Both the position numbers and the translations under genes were made by a program. Source: Sphingobacteriaceae bacterium GW460-11-11-14-LB5 (GTDB taxonomy: Bacteria; Bacteroidota; Bacteroidia; Sphingobacteriales; Sphingobacteriaceae). From it: a stretch of DNA of 64,000 nt. The DNA lies in contig CP021237.1 of the NCBI GenBank assembly GCA_002151545.1, forward strand, positions 2,976,001 through 3,040,000. Direction: 5' to 3'. This document shows, piece by piece, positions 7,443 to 16,898 of this stretch (position 1 is the first letter of the stretch; each line of letters starts with the position of its first letter). The notes beneath the pieces were generated by a model. The model made no database searches. It was not told the DNA's origin and was given only the letters and a program-made list of their open reading frames with translations.

Positions 7443-10307
7443 TTAATTAACTAATTCCTGTATTTTGTCTAGATTAATATGATCTTTTGGTTTAAATTGG
7501 GAGCCGGTCATGTATTTTTCAAGACTATATAACAACTGGCGTGCTTCAGGGCGTTTATCCTGATCGCTAAGTAAGTCAATTGATGATACAAGCAGCTTCC
7601 CTTTTTCAACGTTACATTCAAAAACCAATCCCAAAGGGCGCGCGGTAAACCAATCATCTACCACCCTAACAATAGGCTTTAAATCTTTTGATACACTATT
7701 GAGTTTTATTGCACTCGAATGGGTCATGGCATCCCACCATTGCCAGTTACTGTGGTATTGGGTAGGAAATTCTGCAAGTGCAGGATGCGTAGGATTACAC
7801 AAAATACCCATTGTTGTTGGTGGCTGGCTATGTGTCCATGCAGTATTCCAAAAAATTGTCGAAAAGCCAATTTTAATATCACCTCCCATTTCAGCCTTAA
7901 CTGATCCTTTTTTAAGGGTGAGCAATACCTTCCCTCCAGAATTTAAGGTCGCAACCGCATTGTCATCTAATGTTTGTGTTAAAAGTATTTCTTTAGGAGC
8001 CTCAGGTAATGTTTTTGGATACACAAATATTTCCCATTCATTGCTGTGGTTTCCTATAGTTGTTTTTAAAATAAGGCGTTGTGGTGTTTTAATCGACGTT
8101 AAGCTTTGTTTAATAGTACCTATTTTTATTCCATTACCAATACCGACAGTTTCATTTTTAAAGCTTCCGTTAAACAGTTTTTCACCCTTTTCATTCTCAA
8201 TAACCCAATTGGTTGCTGCATTTTTAAGCACATTGTCACTGAAATTGGCAATTTCAATTGGCACAGCTAAATCTTCATCATTATTGTAAACCATTTTCGG
8301 CAATCTGGCTAAAAGCACTATAGGCGCACAAAACCGGCTATATTCACTTGCAGAAATATAAGGCTTCGACTCCCAAAAAGCATCCAATACACCAACTAAT
8401 GCAGTTCCCTGTCCAGGAAAATCATTTAAACCCAATAACTGAAATCCGGCGAAGCCAGGCGTACGCAACGCAGCTTCAATATCAGCTTTATAACAAAGCG
8501 ACTGCAGTTTTCCGCTAGCCATAAAAAAGCTATCGGCCAACATCGAAAGACCATTCTCCTGTAACCTATCTTTGAATATTTCGAAGTTCTTCGCTTTTAA
8601 AACCCCGTCGTACTTTTTAATCTCATTAAAATTTGGGTATACACACCATTGACCAATTTCATGACTAACGGTAGGTTGTTTCCATTTAGCGATCGTTTTA
8701 GTCCAATCGTAGTCTGATTTTGGGGCTTCACTGTTAATGATACTTTTTAAGCCCTGCCCCCAACCTTGTATCCTCGGTTCTGGCATATTGTTGTAATCAC
8801 TAGCATCATTTTGTGGCCACCCAGCTGCAGTGGTATACATTCTTCTCGGATCTTTTGCCTTCCAATAATTCACAAAATCTACCAGGTATTTTACCTGGCC
8901 TTTTCCACTCGGCTCGTTCCCGTAGGTCATCATTACAAAAGATGGGTGGTTGCCATAAGCCTTTACCATTCTTTCGCTTTCCTGGTAGACATATTTATCC
9001 AGAGGCAAGCCATCGCCAATATAAGATCCTTTATAACTGTTTGCCCATGCATCACATTCAACCTGCAGAAAAAGGCCTAAACGGTCGGCTGCAATGAAGG
9101 CAGCCTCGGGTGGGCACCAGGAGTGAAACCTCACATGGTTTAATCCATAGGCTTTTATGGTTTTAAAGTTTTTCATCCAGCTATCAACATCAGTTGGTGG
9201 AAATCCTGTTTTAGGAAAAGCCGCACAATCCAGCGCACCTCGCAAAAACGTAAGCTCATCATTTATGGCAAACTGGGTTCCCTTGGCTTTAAATTCCCTC
9301 ATGCCGAAGGTGATTTTTCTGGCATCGATTTCTCCTTGTTTTCCCATGTTTAAATTAACGCGCATTTCATATAAATCCGGATGAAATTCGTTCCATAACT
9401 GCGGTGTTGCGCCCATCGGGTAAACCATTTCAATGGTTCTTTCTTTTTCGGCAACTATTACATTTTTACTCAAAGGTTTCAGCTTGGCACCAGTTGATCT
9501 GTTCGCTGTAGCTAATAAATTTAATCCTATTGATACAGGTGCGCCAGTAGTGTTTTTAACCTGTATTTTCGCTAATACTTGTTTGTTTTTAACATCAGGA
9601 TAAAGCTGCACATCGTCAATAAAAACATTCGCACGTGCGATAAGGCTTAATTCACCAACCATGCCGTTCCAGTTAGTTTGGGTATGATCGCTGATGCTGT
9701 GGGCATTTTCGCCAACTTTAAAAGATTTCGACGAATTATCAATTTTGACAGTTACACGGTGCGATCCAGGTGTTAATTTATTACCCAGATCAAATAATTG
9801 TGCTGTGGCCAGACTGTTGTTTGTACCGACTTCTACCCCGTCAACCCACACCGTTGTTTCCCAATGACTTCGCTCTATCAAAAGTTGAATCCGTTTATTT
9901 TTCCAGGCGGCAGGTATATTTACCGTTTTTTGGTACCAGGCGGCACCCACATAAGATTTTGTTGGCTGTAGCCAGAATGGGATTTTGATATTATCTGGCT
10001 GCCTATATTTGGCATATTCGTCGCTGGTAAACCAAGATTTGTCAACAATCTGACCTGTCCATTTGGTATTTACGGTGATGTCGTTGCCTTTGCCATTGGT
10101 TGTCATTGAACCAGGCAGCTTAATCTTATCATTTAATTCCTTATTAAACCATTTTTCATCTACGCCCTTATCTAAAGAATCGACCTGAAAATTCCAGATA
10201 CCTGAAAGCTCAATATGAGCATTATTTTTTGACTGTGCTGCAGCTGTATGTATTAAACTTAGCAAGGCTAAGGATAGCATACCTAACCTCAAAATATTGT
10301 TTTTCAT
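7443..10307 (-). CDS. Glycoside hydrolase family 2 enzyme (PUL 1)
   Basis: A 954-aa exported GH2 protein with a signal peptide ending TAAAQ (about 1-25). A GH2 sugar-binding jelly roll (about 30-230, with WYQKTVNIP and RSHWETTVWVDG) is followed by an Ig-like domain (about 235-335) and a TIM barrel from about 340. The likely acid/base is Glu465 in MMTYGNEPS and the likely nucleophile Glu550 in TVSHEIGQW. About 300 residues follow the barrel, suggesting extra beta domains. Family members are beta-galactosidases, glucuronidases or mannosidases; activity cannot be fixed from sequence alone. It sits between SusD and the SGNH esterase on the same strand. Confidence 0.9.
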   Translation of the reverse strand: MKNNILRLGMLSLALLSLIHTAAAQSKNNAHIELSGIWNFQVDSLDKGVDEKWFNKELNDKIKLPGSMTTNGKGNDITVNTKWTGQIVDKSWFTSDEYAKYRQPDNIKIPFWLQPTKSYVGAAWYQKTVNIPAAWKNKRIQLLIERSHWETTVWVDGVEVGTNNSLATAQLFDLGNKLTPGSHRVTVKIDNSSKSFKVGENAHSISDHTQTNWNGMVGELSLIARANVFIDDVQLYPDVKNKQVLAKIQVKNTTGAPVSIGLNLLATANRSTGAKLKPLSKNVIVAEKERTIEMVYPMGATPQLWNEFHPDLYEMRVNLNMGKQGEIDARKITFGMREFKAKGTQFAINDELTFLRGALDCAAFPKTGFPPTDVDSWMKNFKTIKAYGLNHVRFHSWCPPEAAFIAADRLGLFLQVECDAWANSYKGSYIGDGLPLDKYVYQESERMVKAYGNHPSFVMMTYGNEPSGKGQVKYLVDFVNYWKAKDPRRMYTTAAGWPQNDASDYNNMPEPRIQGWGQGLKSIINSEAPKSDYDWTKTIAKWKQPTVSHEIGQWCVYPNFNEIKKYDGVLKAKNFEIFKDRLQENGLSMLADSFFMASGKLQSLCYKADIEAALRTPGFAGFQLLGLNDFPGQGTALVGVLDAFWESKPYISASEYSRFCAPIVLLARLPKMVYNNDEDLAVPIEIANFSDNVLKNAATNWVIENEKGEKLFNGSFKNETVGIGNGIKIGTIKQSLTSIKTPQRLILKTTIGNHSNEWEIFVYPKTLPEAPKEILLTQTLDDNAVATLNSGGKVLLTLKKGSVKAEMGGDIKIGFSTIFWNTAWTHSQPPTTMGILCNPTHPALAEFPTQYHSNWQWWDAMTHSSAIKLNSVSKDLKPIVRVVDDWFTARPLGLVFECNVEKGKLLVSSIDLLSDQDKRPEARQLLYSLEKYMTGSQFKPKDHINLDKIQELVN

Positions 10308-10343
10308 TTAATCAAGTTTTACACTGTTCATGATAACAAACAG

Positions 10344-10378
10344 CATAGCCCCTAGTGCAAAATCTTAAAGGGGCTATG
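10344..10378 (-). promoter_or_regulatory. Intercistronic hairpin between susD and the GH2 gene
   Basis: A perfect 10-bp stem, CATAGCCCCT paired with AGGGGCTATG, with a 15-base loop, lies in the 108-base gap. No long U-run follows on the transcribed strand, so it is better read as an mRNA-processing or attenuation hairpin than as a full terminator. Confidence 0.55.
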
Positions 10379-10415
10379 TAATCTTTGATATCTGTCGATA
10401 TCAGGATATTTTAAA

Positions 10416-12062
10416 CTAATAACCTGGATTATTCCCTTTTATCTGCTTGTTTTGGTCTATAACATTTTGCGGGATCGGAAACAAGTAATTTTTAGATGCA
10501 AAGAATTTCCTGTCGCCGCCTACTGCTGGTACCACAGTATAGGTTACATTACTCCCGTTTGTAGTAATTTTCATCCCATGCAGAGGTTTATTGAGGTTAA
10601 CTTCTGCAATTCTCCATCTGATTAAATCCCAATAACGCTTGTCTTCTAAAGCAAGTTCAATTCTTCGTTCTCTTCTTATTGCCGTTCGCATTTCAGCTTG
10701 GCTTAAACCGGCCGGTAAATTCGGCAAATTACCTGCTCTGGTTCTGATTCTACCTATAGCATTATAAACCGATGCATCAGGTCCTACTGCTTCATTTTGA
10801 GCTTCTGCATAGTTTAGCAATACTTCAGCATAGCGGAATATGTTATAATTTTGATCGCTGGTACCTACATCCCAATTGGCTGCCCCGAGTGTAATTTTAT
10901 CATTCAAACGTTTACGCATATAGTAGCCTGTTTGGGTAGCATCGTTTTTATCTGCCAAATCGATGGCATTTGCAGCATTATCCCTCATCGAAAGGCTTGT
11001 GTTATACCAGTAACATCCATCAAAATTGATAGATTGATAAAATCTTTTTTCCCTACCCACATATGGTTTTTGCGGGTCGTAACCAGAGGAAGGATCAGTA
11101 ATTACTTTTCCGTTGGCCATTGCATAATCATCAACCAATTCTTGTGTAGGATTAACCCCGCCCCAACTTGTTTCTGCATCATTTCCAGTGAAAGTTGGTC
11201 CACATGTACCATCAATTACCCCACCCTTAACAGTAGCGATATACTCTCTGTAAAAAATACTCTCTTTACTGGCATTACCTTTCTTCAAGAAAAAAGCTTC
11301 ATAATCAGGATCTAGATCATAATTTTTAAGGTCATCAATAATTTTTTTATTACTTGCCGCGGCATCGCTCCATTTATTGGCAAATAGCTCTACCCAGCCC
11401 TTTAATACCATTGCTGTGGCTTTTCCGATTCTTCCGGAACCTGGTGCATCCGGAAGGTCTGCATATGCGTCGGCACACTCTTTAGTGATAAACTGCATGG
11501 TTTCATCAGCAGTATTGCGTGGTTTAAAAATAGCATCTCCCTGATCTTGTGATAACACATCCGTGATAATCGGCACACCGCCATAGGCCATCCAGAGTAA
11601 TTGATAATAATAGGCACGTAAAACCTTTACTTCGGCCAGACTTGATTTTTTGAAGGCTTCTGGCAGGCTTGAGGCACTAACATTTTTAATGAAAAGATTA
11701 CATTTTCTAATGTAGGAATAGTTTCTTGTCCATCCATAGATGTTTCCAATATCCCCCCCTGGAATAGAATTAGGATTAACAATCATCTGCTGAACAACCT
11801 GTCTAGAACCCGGCCATGGAAACCCACAGATCGAATTATCAGACCAGTTTTCAACTGGATCATACCAATTATTGCCGTCAGGAAGTCCCTGATAGATGTC
11901 GTTTAAAAATAGGTTACTAGCTCCCTGATCAGTCCAAACATTAGCCTCCGTTAACCGGTCTCTTGGAATTACATCAAGCTCACTATCCTTGCAGGCTTGC
12001 ACCGTAAGCAACACACAACCTGTTGCAATCAATAAATTATATTTTGAAAATAGCTTAGTCAT
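10416..12062 (-). CDS. SusD/RagB-family nutrient-binding lipoprotein (PUL 1)
   Basis: A 548-aa outer-membrane lipoprotein that binds glycan at the cell surface and lids the SusC channel. The signal peptide ends in VQACKDSE, with lipid-modified Cys at about 24. Family hallmarks are the early helical segment SEVKVLRAYYYQLLW-like region (about 147-157), the NIFRYAEVLLNYAEAQNE helix (about 406-423), the IRRERRIELALE-KRYWDLIRWR block (about 459-482), and the C-terminal YLFPIPQNVIDQN. It follows susC by 19 bases. Substrate unknown. Confidence 0.95.
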   Translation of the reverse strand: MTKLFSKYNLLIATGCVLLTVQACKDSELDVIPRDRLTEANVWTDQGASNLFLNDIYQGLPDGNNWYDPVENWSDNSICGFPWPGSRQVVQQMIVNPNSIPGGDIGNIYGWTRNYSYIRKCNLFIKNVSASSLPEAFKKSSLAEVKVLRAYYYQLLWMAYGGVPIITDVLSQDQGDAIFKPRNTADETMQFITKECADAYADLPDAPGSGRIGKATAMVLKGWVELFANKWSDAAASNKKIIDDLKNYDLDPDYEAFFLKKGNASKESIFYREYIATVKGGVIDGTCGPTFTGNDAETSWGGVNPTQELVDDYAMANGKVITDPSSGYDPQKPYVGREKRFYQSINFDGCYWYNTSLSMRDNAANAIDLADKNDATQTGYYMRKRLNDKITLGAANWDVGTSDQNYNIFRYAEVLLNYAEAQNEAVGPDASVYNAIGRIRTRAGNLPNLPAGLSQAEMRTAIRRERRIELALEDKRYWDLIRWRIAEVNLNKPLHGMKITTNGSNVTYTVVPAVGGDRKFFASKNYLFPIPQNVIDQNKQIKGNNPGY

Positions 12063-12081
12063 AATTTCGGTCTTTAGATAG

Positions 12082-15000
12082 TTAAAAAGTTACATTTAGC
12101 CCAAAAGTGTATACCTTCTGTTGGGGATAATAGTTGGCATTAGATGCACTGATTTCTGGATCGAAATCTTTAAGGTCCTTGGTCCAGGTAACTAAATTTT
12201 GACCTGACAGATATAACCTTATTGATTGTAATTTAATCGCCGAAACAATTCTAGCGGGGACTGTATAACCAATCGTTGCTGATTTCATCCTTAGGTAGTT
12301 TCCACTTCTAACCCAAAAATCTGATGTTTGCGTACTGTTTGATGATGGAGAAGGGAGTACTCTTGGATATGATGCGTTTGTATTTTCCGGGGTCCAGTAA
12401 TCTAAAGTGGCTTTTAAGGCCGAACCGCCATTAAAAAAAGGATAAGCGGCCTGTCCGTTAATATAAGCATCTGCTTTCGCACCACCCTGGAATAAAACAT
12501 TTACATCAAAGCCCTTATAGCTGAATTCTGGTGAGAAGCCATAAATAATCTGAGGGACATTGGAATTACCAATTACTTTGATATCATTATTATCGATCTT
12601 ATTATCCCCATTTACATCTTCGTACTTAATGTCCCCGGGTTTAAGTGTACCGAACTGAGCTACCGGATATTCTGAAGAAGAGATTGTACCATCACCATTT
12701 TTATCATCACTTTGTTGGAATAAGCCCAGTGCATGATAGCCAAATTTAGTACCCAAAGATTTTCCTGTTATACTTCTGTTAGGATTATTTAAAGTTGAGG
12801 CATTCTCAAAAACCTGCACCAATTTGTTTTTGGCATAGGTAAAGTTGCCTGTAACTCCTATTCTCATGCCATTTTTAAAAGCATAATGACTACCAAGAGA
12901 AAGGTCGAAACCGCGGTTCTGCATGGCAGCAGCATTGGTTTGAGGCAAGCCAATTCCAAATTCAGCGGGAACGAGTGTCTGGTTCGCAATTAACATATTG
13001 CTTCTGTTTTCTCTGAAATAATTAAACTCCAGATCAAACAATCCCTTAAAAATGGAAAGGTCTAAACCGATATTTGTTTTATTCGCTGTCTCCCAGGTAA
13101 TGTCCGGATTTCCTGGTGCAGTTTCTGATAATCCTTGTGTACTGCCTCCATTAAAAATAAAACTATTTCCATAGAGTGCATAAGCGCTTAGGTATTGAAA
13201 TGGTGCTAATACACCCCCAATATAGGGTAATGCTCCACTTTCACCATAAGACGCCCTTATTTTTAAATTATCAATCCACTTATAGTTATCCTTGATATAA
13301 TTTTCCTCCGATAACCTCCAGCCGATTGAGCCTGCAGGGAACAAATGATAACGGCTACCAGGCGCAAATACATAATTTCCATCATACCTGCCTGAAATTT
13401 CTGCCAGATACTTACCTGCATAAGCATAAGTCGCCCTAAACACCAAACCATATTGACGTCCCTCCGATGATGATCCATAATTAGATCGATCGGTTAGTTC
13501 AGAACTTCCGTTGCTCAATTCAGGAATATTGACGTTGAAATTTGACCTTCCGGCACCAAAAGTTGTCCCTTTTGTATTCCTGTATTCCGAAACAAGGGTA
13601 GCTCCAAAATCGTGTTTACCAAAAGTCCTGTTATAGTTTAAAAAACCCTGGTAGGTAAACGCCTGGCTCTGCGCAAAATCTATTGTATAAGATGGTTTTG
13701 CCGGACCATCAGACCCCGCCTGTGGGTAAGTGTAAGGCGTAGTAGAGGTATTAACCGAATAATATGGTATTGGAGTTAGCCATGTTTTTACCGTCCTACC
13801 ATTAGGATCATTGTAATCATAACTAACTACCCCTTTAATGCTTAAACCTTTTACAAACGGCAATTGCTGTTCTATACTGATTTGTGTAGTTAATATCTGA
13901 CGCAAATCATTGGAGTAACCGCTGTTGTAGATGTTACCATAAGCTGATCTTCCAATATATGAACCCGGCAGGCCATTACTAAAGGTAACTGGCGCGATTG
14001 GTGGCGTACGGTACAATTGATCAAATATAGAAGATGCACTTTTACCTGGGTATCGTTTATCTTCTACCCTGCCACTCAGGCTTAATGAAAATTTTGTCGT
14101 GTTGGTTACCTGCGCATCAACATTGCTTGTTAGGTTATATCTTTTAAAGCTAGTGGGTCCCCACATGCCGTTTTGGCTTAAGTAACCTAAGGAACCAAAG
14201 TATTTAACTTTCTCTGTTCCGCCAGTCACTGACAGGTTGTGTGACATCATTGGGGCATCTTTATTAATAAGTTCCCCTAACACATCATGATTAGGAAAAA
14301 CATCCGGATCTGAACCTGTTCTGAATTTTTCTATATCTGAAGCACTGTAAGGTAAGGCAGTACCAGCGTTCTTAGCGGCAGCATTACGCATAGTTACATA
14401 TTCAAATGCATCTACCATTTCTGGCAGGTGAGTTGGATTCTGAATACCGTAACTGCCATTATAAATAAGCTGTGGCTTTCCGGTATTTCCTCTTTTTGTG
14501 GTAACCAGAATAACGCCGTTTGCTCCAGCCACCCCGTACGGAGCCACAGCGGCAGCATCCTTTAAAAACGTAATATTTTCTACACTCTGTGGATCCAACT
14601 GCCCCAAAGTTCTCGGAACCCCGTCAACAATAACCAATGGTGCGGTCCCACCTGTGGTACCAATACCACGTATTAACAAAGAAGCGCCATCCTGTCCGGG
14701 CTCTCCGCTACCCTGCGTTACAATTAGTCCAGGTGCACGGCCACCGAAAGTATTACTTAAATTGGCCACCGGCAAATTTGCTACCTTATCGCCTTTAATA
14801 GTGGATACTGCTGCAGTTAAAGAGGTTTTCTTTTGCGTACCGTAACCCACTACCACAACCTGTTCTAACTCATTAGAAGCGGATTCCAATTTTACTAGAA
14901 TTGTTGTTTTTTCTCCAACTGTAATTTCCTGCGTTTTATAGTTCACAAAAGAAAACACTAAAACCGCCGTTTTGTCCGGTACACCGATACTATAGTTCCC

Positions 15001-15216
15001 ATTATTATCAGAAACCGCGGTGGTTGTTGTTCCTTTAACTTTAACTGTTGCGCTAGGCATGCCTATGCCTGTTTCGTCTGTTATTTTTCCTTTAACCGTT
15101 ATTGTATTCTGGGCAAACGATTCCAGGGTGACAAAAACAAAAACTAAGGATAGAAAGAAATTCTGCAAGTAGACTAACTTACAGGCTTTCTGGTAAGGTT
15201 TGTGAGTTTTATTCAT
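12082..15216 (-). CDS. SusC/RagA-family TonB-dependent outer-membrane transporter (PUL 1)
   Basis: A 1044-aa TonB-dependent glycan importer. After the signal peptide (ending SFAQ, about 36) comes a carboxypeptidase-regulatory-like domain (about 40-115), then the TonB box/plug region starting VVVGYGTQKK, with SLLIRGIGT and ILVTTKRG, and finally a large beta-barrel ending in a C-terminal Phe (GLNVTF). Unlike the three other SusC proteins here it has no N-terminal STN domain and no sigma/anti-sigma pair upstream, so its control must differ. It heads the PUL 1 operon susC-susD-GH2-SGNH. Confidence 0.97.
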   Translation of the reverse strand: MNKTHKPYQKACKLVYLQNFFLSLVFVFVTLESFAQNTITVKGKITDETGIGMPSATVKVKGTTTTAVSDNNGNYSIGVPDKTAVLVFSFVNYKTQEITVGEKTTILVKLESASNELEQVVVVGYGTQKKTSLTAAVSTIKGDKVANLPVANLSNTFGGRAPGLIVTQGSGEPGQDGASLLIRGIGTTGGTAPLVIVDGVPRTLGQLDPQSVENITFLKDAAAVAPYGVAGANGVILVTTKRGNTGKPQLIYNGSYGIQNPTHLPEMVDAFEYVTMRNAAAKNAGTALPYSASDIEKFRTGSDPDVFPNHDVLGELINKDAPMMSHNLSVTGGTEKVKYFGSLGYLSQNGMWGPTSFKRYNLTSNVDAQVTNTTKFSLSLSGRVEDKRYPGKSASSIFDQLYRTPPIAPVTFSNGLPGSYIGRSAYGNIYNSGYSNDLRQILTTQISIEQQLPFVKGLSIKGVVSYDYNDPNGRTVKTWLTPIPYYSVNTSTTPYTYPQAGSDGPAKPSYTIDFAQSQAFTYQGFLNYNRTFGKHDFGATLVSEYRNTKGTTFGAGRSNFNVNIPELSNGSSELTDRSNYGSSSEGRQYGLVFRATYAYAGKYLAEISGRYDGNYVFAPGSRYHLFPAGSIGWRLSEENYIKDNYKWIDNLKIRASYGESGALPYIGGVLAPFQYLSAYALYGNSFIFNGGSTQGLSETAPGNPDITWETANKTNIGLDLSIFKGLFDLEFNYFRENRSNMLIANQTLVPAEFGIGLPQTNAAAMQNRGFDLSLGSHYAFKNGMRIGVTGNFTYAKNKLVQVFENASTLNNPNRSITGKSLGTKFGYHALGLFQQSDDKNGDGTISSSEYPVAQFGTLKPGDIKYEDVNGDNKIDNNDIKVIGNSNVPQIIYGFSPEFSYKGFDVNVLFQGGAKADAYINGQAAYPFFNGGSALKATLDYWTPENTNASYPRVLPSPSSNSTQTSDFWVRSGNYLRMKSATIGYTVPARIVSAIKLQSIRLYLSGQNLVTWTKDLKDFDPEISASNANYYPQQKVYTFGLNVTF

Positions 15217-15243
15217 AACATATAGGTTTAGACTTGGTCAAAC

Positions 15244-15251
15244 CAAACCTA
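15244..15251 (-). promoter_or_regulatory. Candidate -7 box for PUL 1 susC
   Basis: TAGGTTTG on the minus strand exactly matches the Bacteroidota -7 consensus TAnnTTTG, about 28 bases before the susC ATG, giving a short leader. A TTG lies 15 bases upstream, closer than usual for a -33 box. Motif match only. Confidence 0.4.
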
Positions 15252-15292
15252 TTGATTAATGAAACTCAATAAAATAGACATTGTATTGTAAA

Positions 15293-15433
15293 TCATGGAT
15301 TTTCTTCTGAAAAAGGAGATCGCACCTCTTCGTCTTTAGATTTGCTATTCAGATGGCGGATCAAACAGATAATTATTCCACGAGCTGCAAGTGCCAAGGC
15401 AACAGTTAAAAAAATCAGGTCAACAAAGATCAC
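15293..15433 (-). CDS. Possible small membrane peptide, GTG start
   Basis: A 46-aa reading frame that would start at GTG 15433. It has a hydrophobic segment (about 1-26: VIFVDLIFLT then VALALAARGI-type residues) followed by a charged, soluble tail rich in Lys, Asp and Glu. That is the pattern of small single-pass membrane proteins. It lies just upstream of PUL 1 susC on the same strand. There is no ATG, an in-frame stop lies a few codons upstream, and no relative was recognised, so chance is possible. Confidence 0.28.
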   Translation of the reverse strand: MIFVDLIFLTVALALAARGIIICLIRHLNSKSKDEEVRSPFSEENP

Positions 15434-16186
15434 GGTGACACTAGCAAACGTGGTTCTATTTGATCAGAAGAAAATTAATTACTGTTTAGGTCTATTTTAA
15501 TTTTTTGGCGATTTCCCACCGCTAATACTGCAACATGATTAAACTTACTACTGTGCAAATATCCTAGCAAGCTATATTTAATGTGCCTTCCCACTGGTTA
15601 ATTGCAATATTATGCTCGATATTCATTGTATTAAGAGCAATTGCCATCGCCAACCCTTGTTTCAATTATACTGGTCATATTTCTGTTTTTAAAAAAATTC
15701 TCAATATTTCGCAGCACAACCGAAGGCGCTGAGTGAACATAGTTATGCTCCACCTTTGCGTTTTTTTTTGTAAAAACCTCCTCATTGCCAGTCTGTGTGG
15801 TTAGCGGTCGGGAAGTTTTCAAAAGCAAATTATTTCGGATTTATCACCTGCGCCGTAGCGCCTTGTTGATTTAGGAAGTGACCAGGACTTCAAAAAACCT
15901 GTACAAATTTGCCTTAAATAGCATTAATTATTTGTTTAGCTGGGTTAAACACGGGCTAAACTCAAAGAAAACACTGCCATCACCATAATACATGATAATT
16001 ATAGTAATAATAATAATAAGACCTCAGAAGAGAGCTTGCTACACCAGCGATTCCAGAAGACAGGAATTATAAATAACGATTAATATATGATGATCGAAAT
16101 ACTTTTTCTTCAACTTAGCGACAGGTTACTGATCGAACATGAGTGAGGCCACGGCAGCAAATAGTATTAGAACAGGTTAAAGCGTA
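15434..16186. other. Gene-poor spacer, no supported gene
   Basis: About 750 bases between PUL 1 and the secreted unknown protein. A 65-codon minus-strand frame at 15631-15828 has no recognisable motif, signal peptide or relative and is not called. No tRNA, hairpin terminator or insertion-sequence end was seen. It may be decayed DNA. Confidence 0.5.
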
Positions 16187-16816
16187 TTAGTCCGCACATC
16201 TAAAACCTGCCCATAATGCATTAAGCGCTGACCATATAGCCCCAGTGAACGGCTTGGGGGACAATTGGTAGAAAATAATGATCTTGGTACTACCCGGACA
16301 TTTTTTAACATGAACCTTCACATGTAGTACCATGGGTTTCTGTGCCATATAATCGAGTATGTGAATGATCCCAGCGTAGGTTTGCAGATCACCACTTTCA
16401 GTTTTAGTGATGCCTAGTTTTGTCTGCGTTTTGAAAATGATTTCTTTTGGAATCATTCGTTTGACGACGTTTCTACCTACAAGGCCATCATAATAGGCAT
16501 TAAGGTTTTTCTGAATGACCGCTACATTTTGGACAGGACAGTTGTCCAACAGCCATAAAAAAGCATAAGACCAGTAGTCAGGACTATTCTCATCACTCCA
16601 ACCCTTTGTAAAACGAATATCCTCGACACCAGTATACTTGATTGATGGGGCAAAGTCTATAGGGATAAGAAAACGTTCGACTCCCCATCCATCCAATTCA
16701 AGCTTATAAGGCGGTTTCCAGGAGAGGCCATCAAATACAGTCTTATTTTGAGCAGAGGTTCCCAAGGAAAGACAGCAGAAGAACAATGCATAGAAATAGT
16801 TATCGATTTTATTCAT
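16187..16816 (-). CDS. Secreted protein of unknown function
   Basis: A 209-aa protein with a clear signal peptide (about 1-22, ending LGTSAQ). The mature part has aromatic-rich blocks (KGWSDENSPDYWSYAFLW, about 71-88) and a beta-rich C-terminal half, resembling small secreted Bacteroidota proteins without assigned function. No catalytic motif was recognised. It lies 82 bases after the Ntn-hydrolase-like gene on the same strand, so the two may be cotranscribed. Confidence 0.65.
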   Translation of the reverse strand: MNKIDNYFYALFFCCLSLGTSAQNKTVFDGLSWKPPYKLELDGWGVERFLIPIDFAPSIKYTGVEDIRFTKGWSDENSPDYWSYAFLWLLDNCPVQNVAVIQKNLNAYYDGLVGRNVVKRMIPKEIIFKTQTKLGITKTESGDLQTYAGIIHILDYMAQKPMVLHVKVHVKKCPGSTKIIIFYQLSPKPFTGAIWSALNALWAGFRCAD

Positions 16817-16898
16817 ATTTATGGTTTTACTGTCATTTGACAGAGTAAATTAGAGTATCTCCCGTTAAAAGGCCTGGACAAGGAATATTATTGCTCCA

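Noticed and set aside
15631..15828. 65-codon minus-strand frame in the gene-poor spacer
   Set aside because: No domain, signal peptide or neighbour link; its length is unremarkable for chance in AT-rich DNA.
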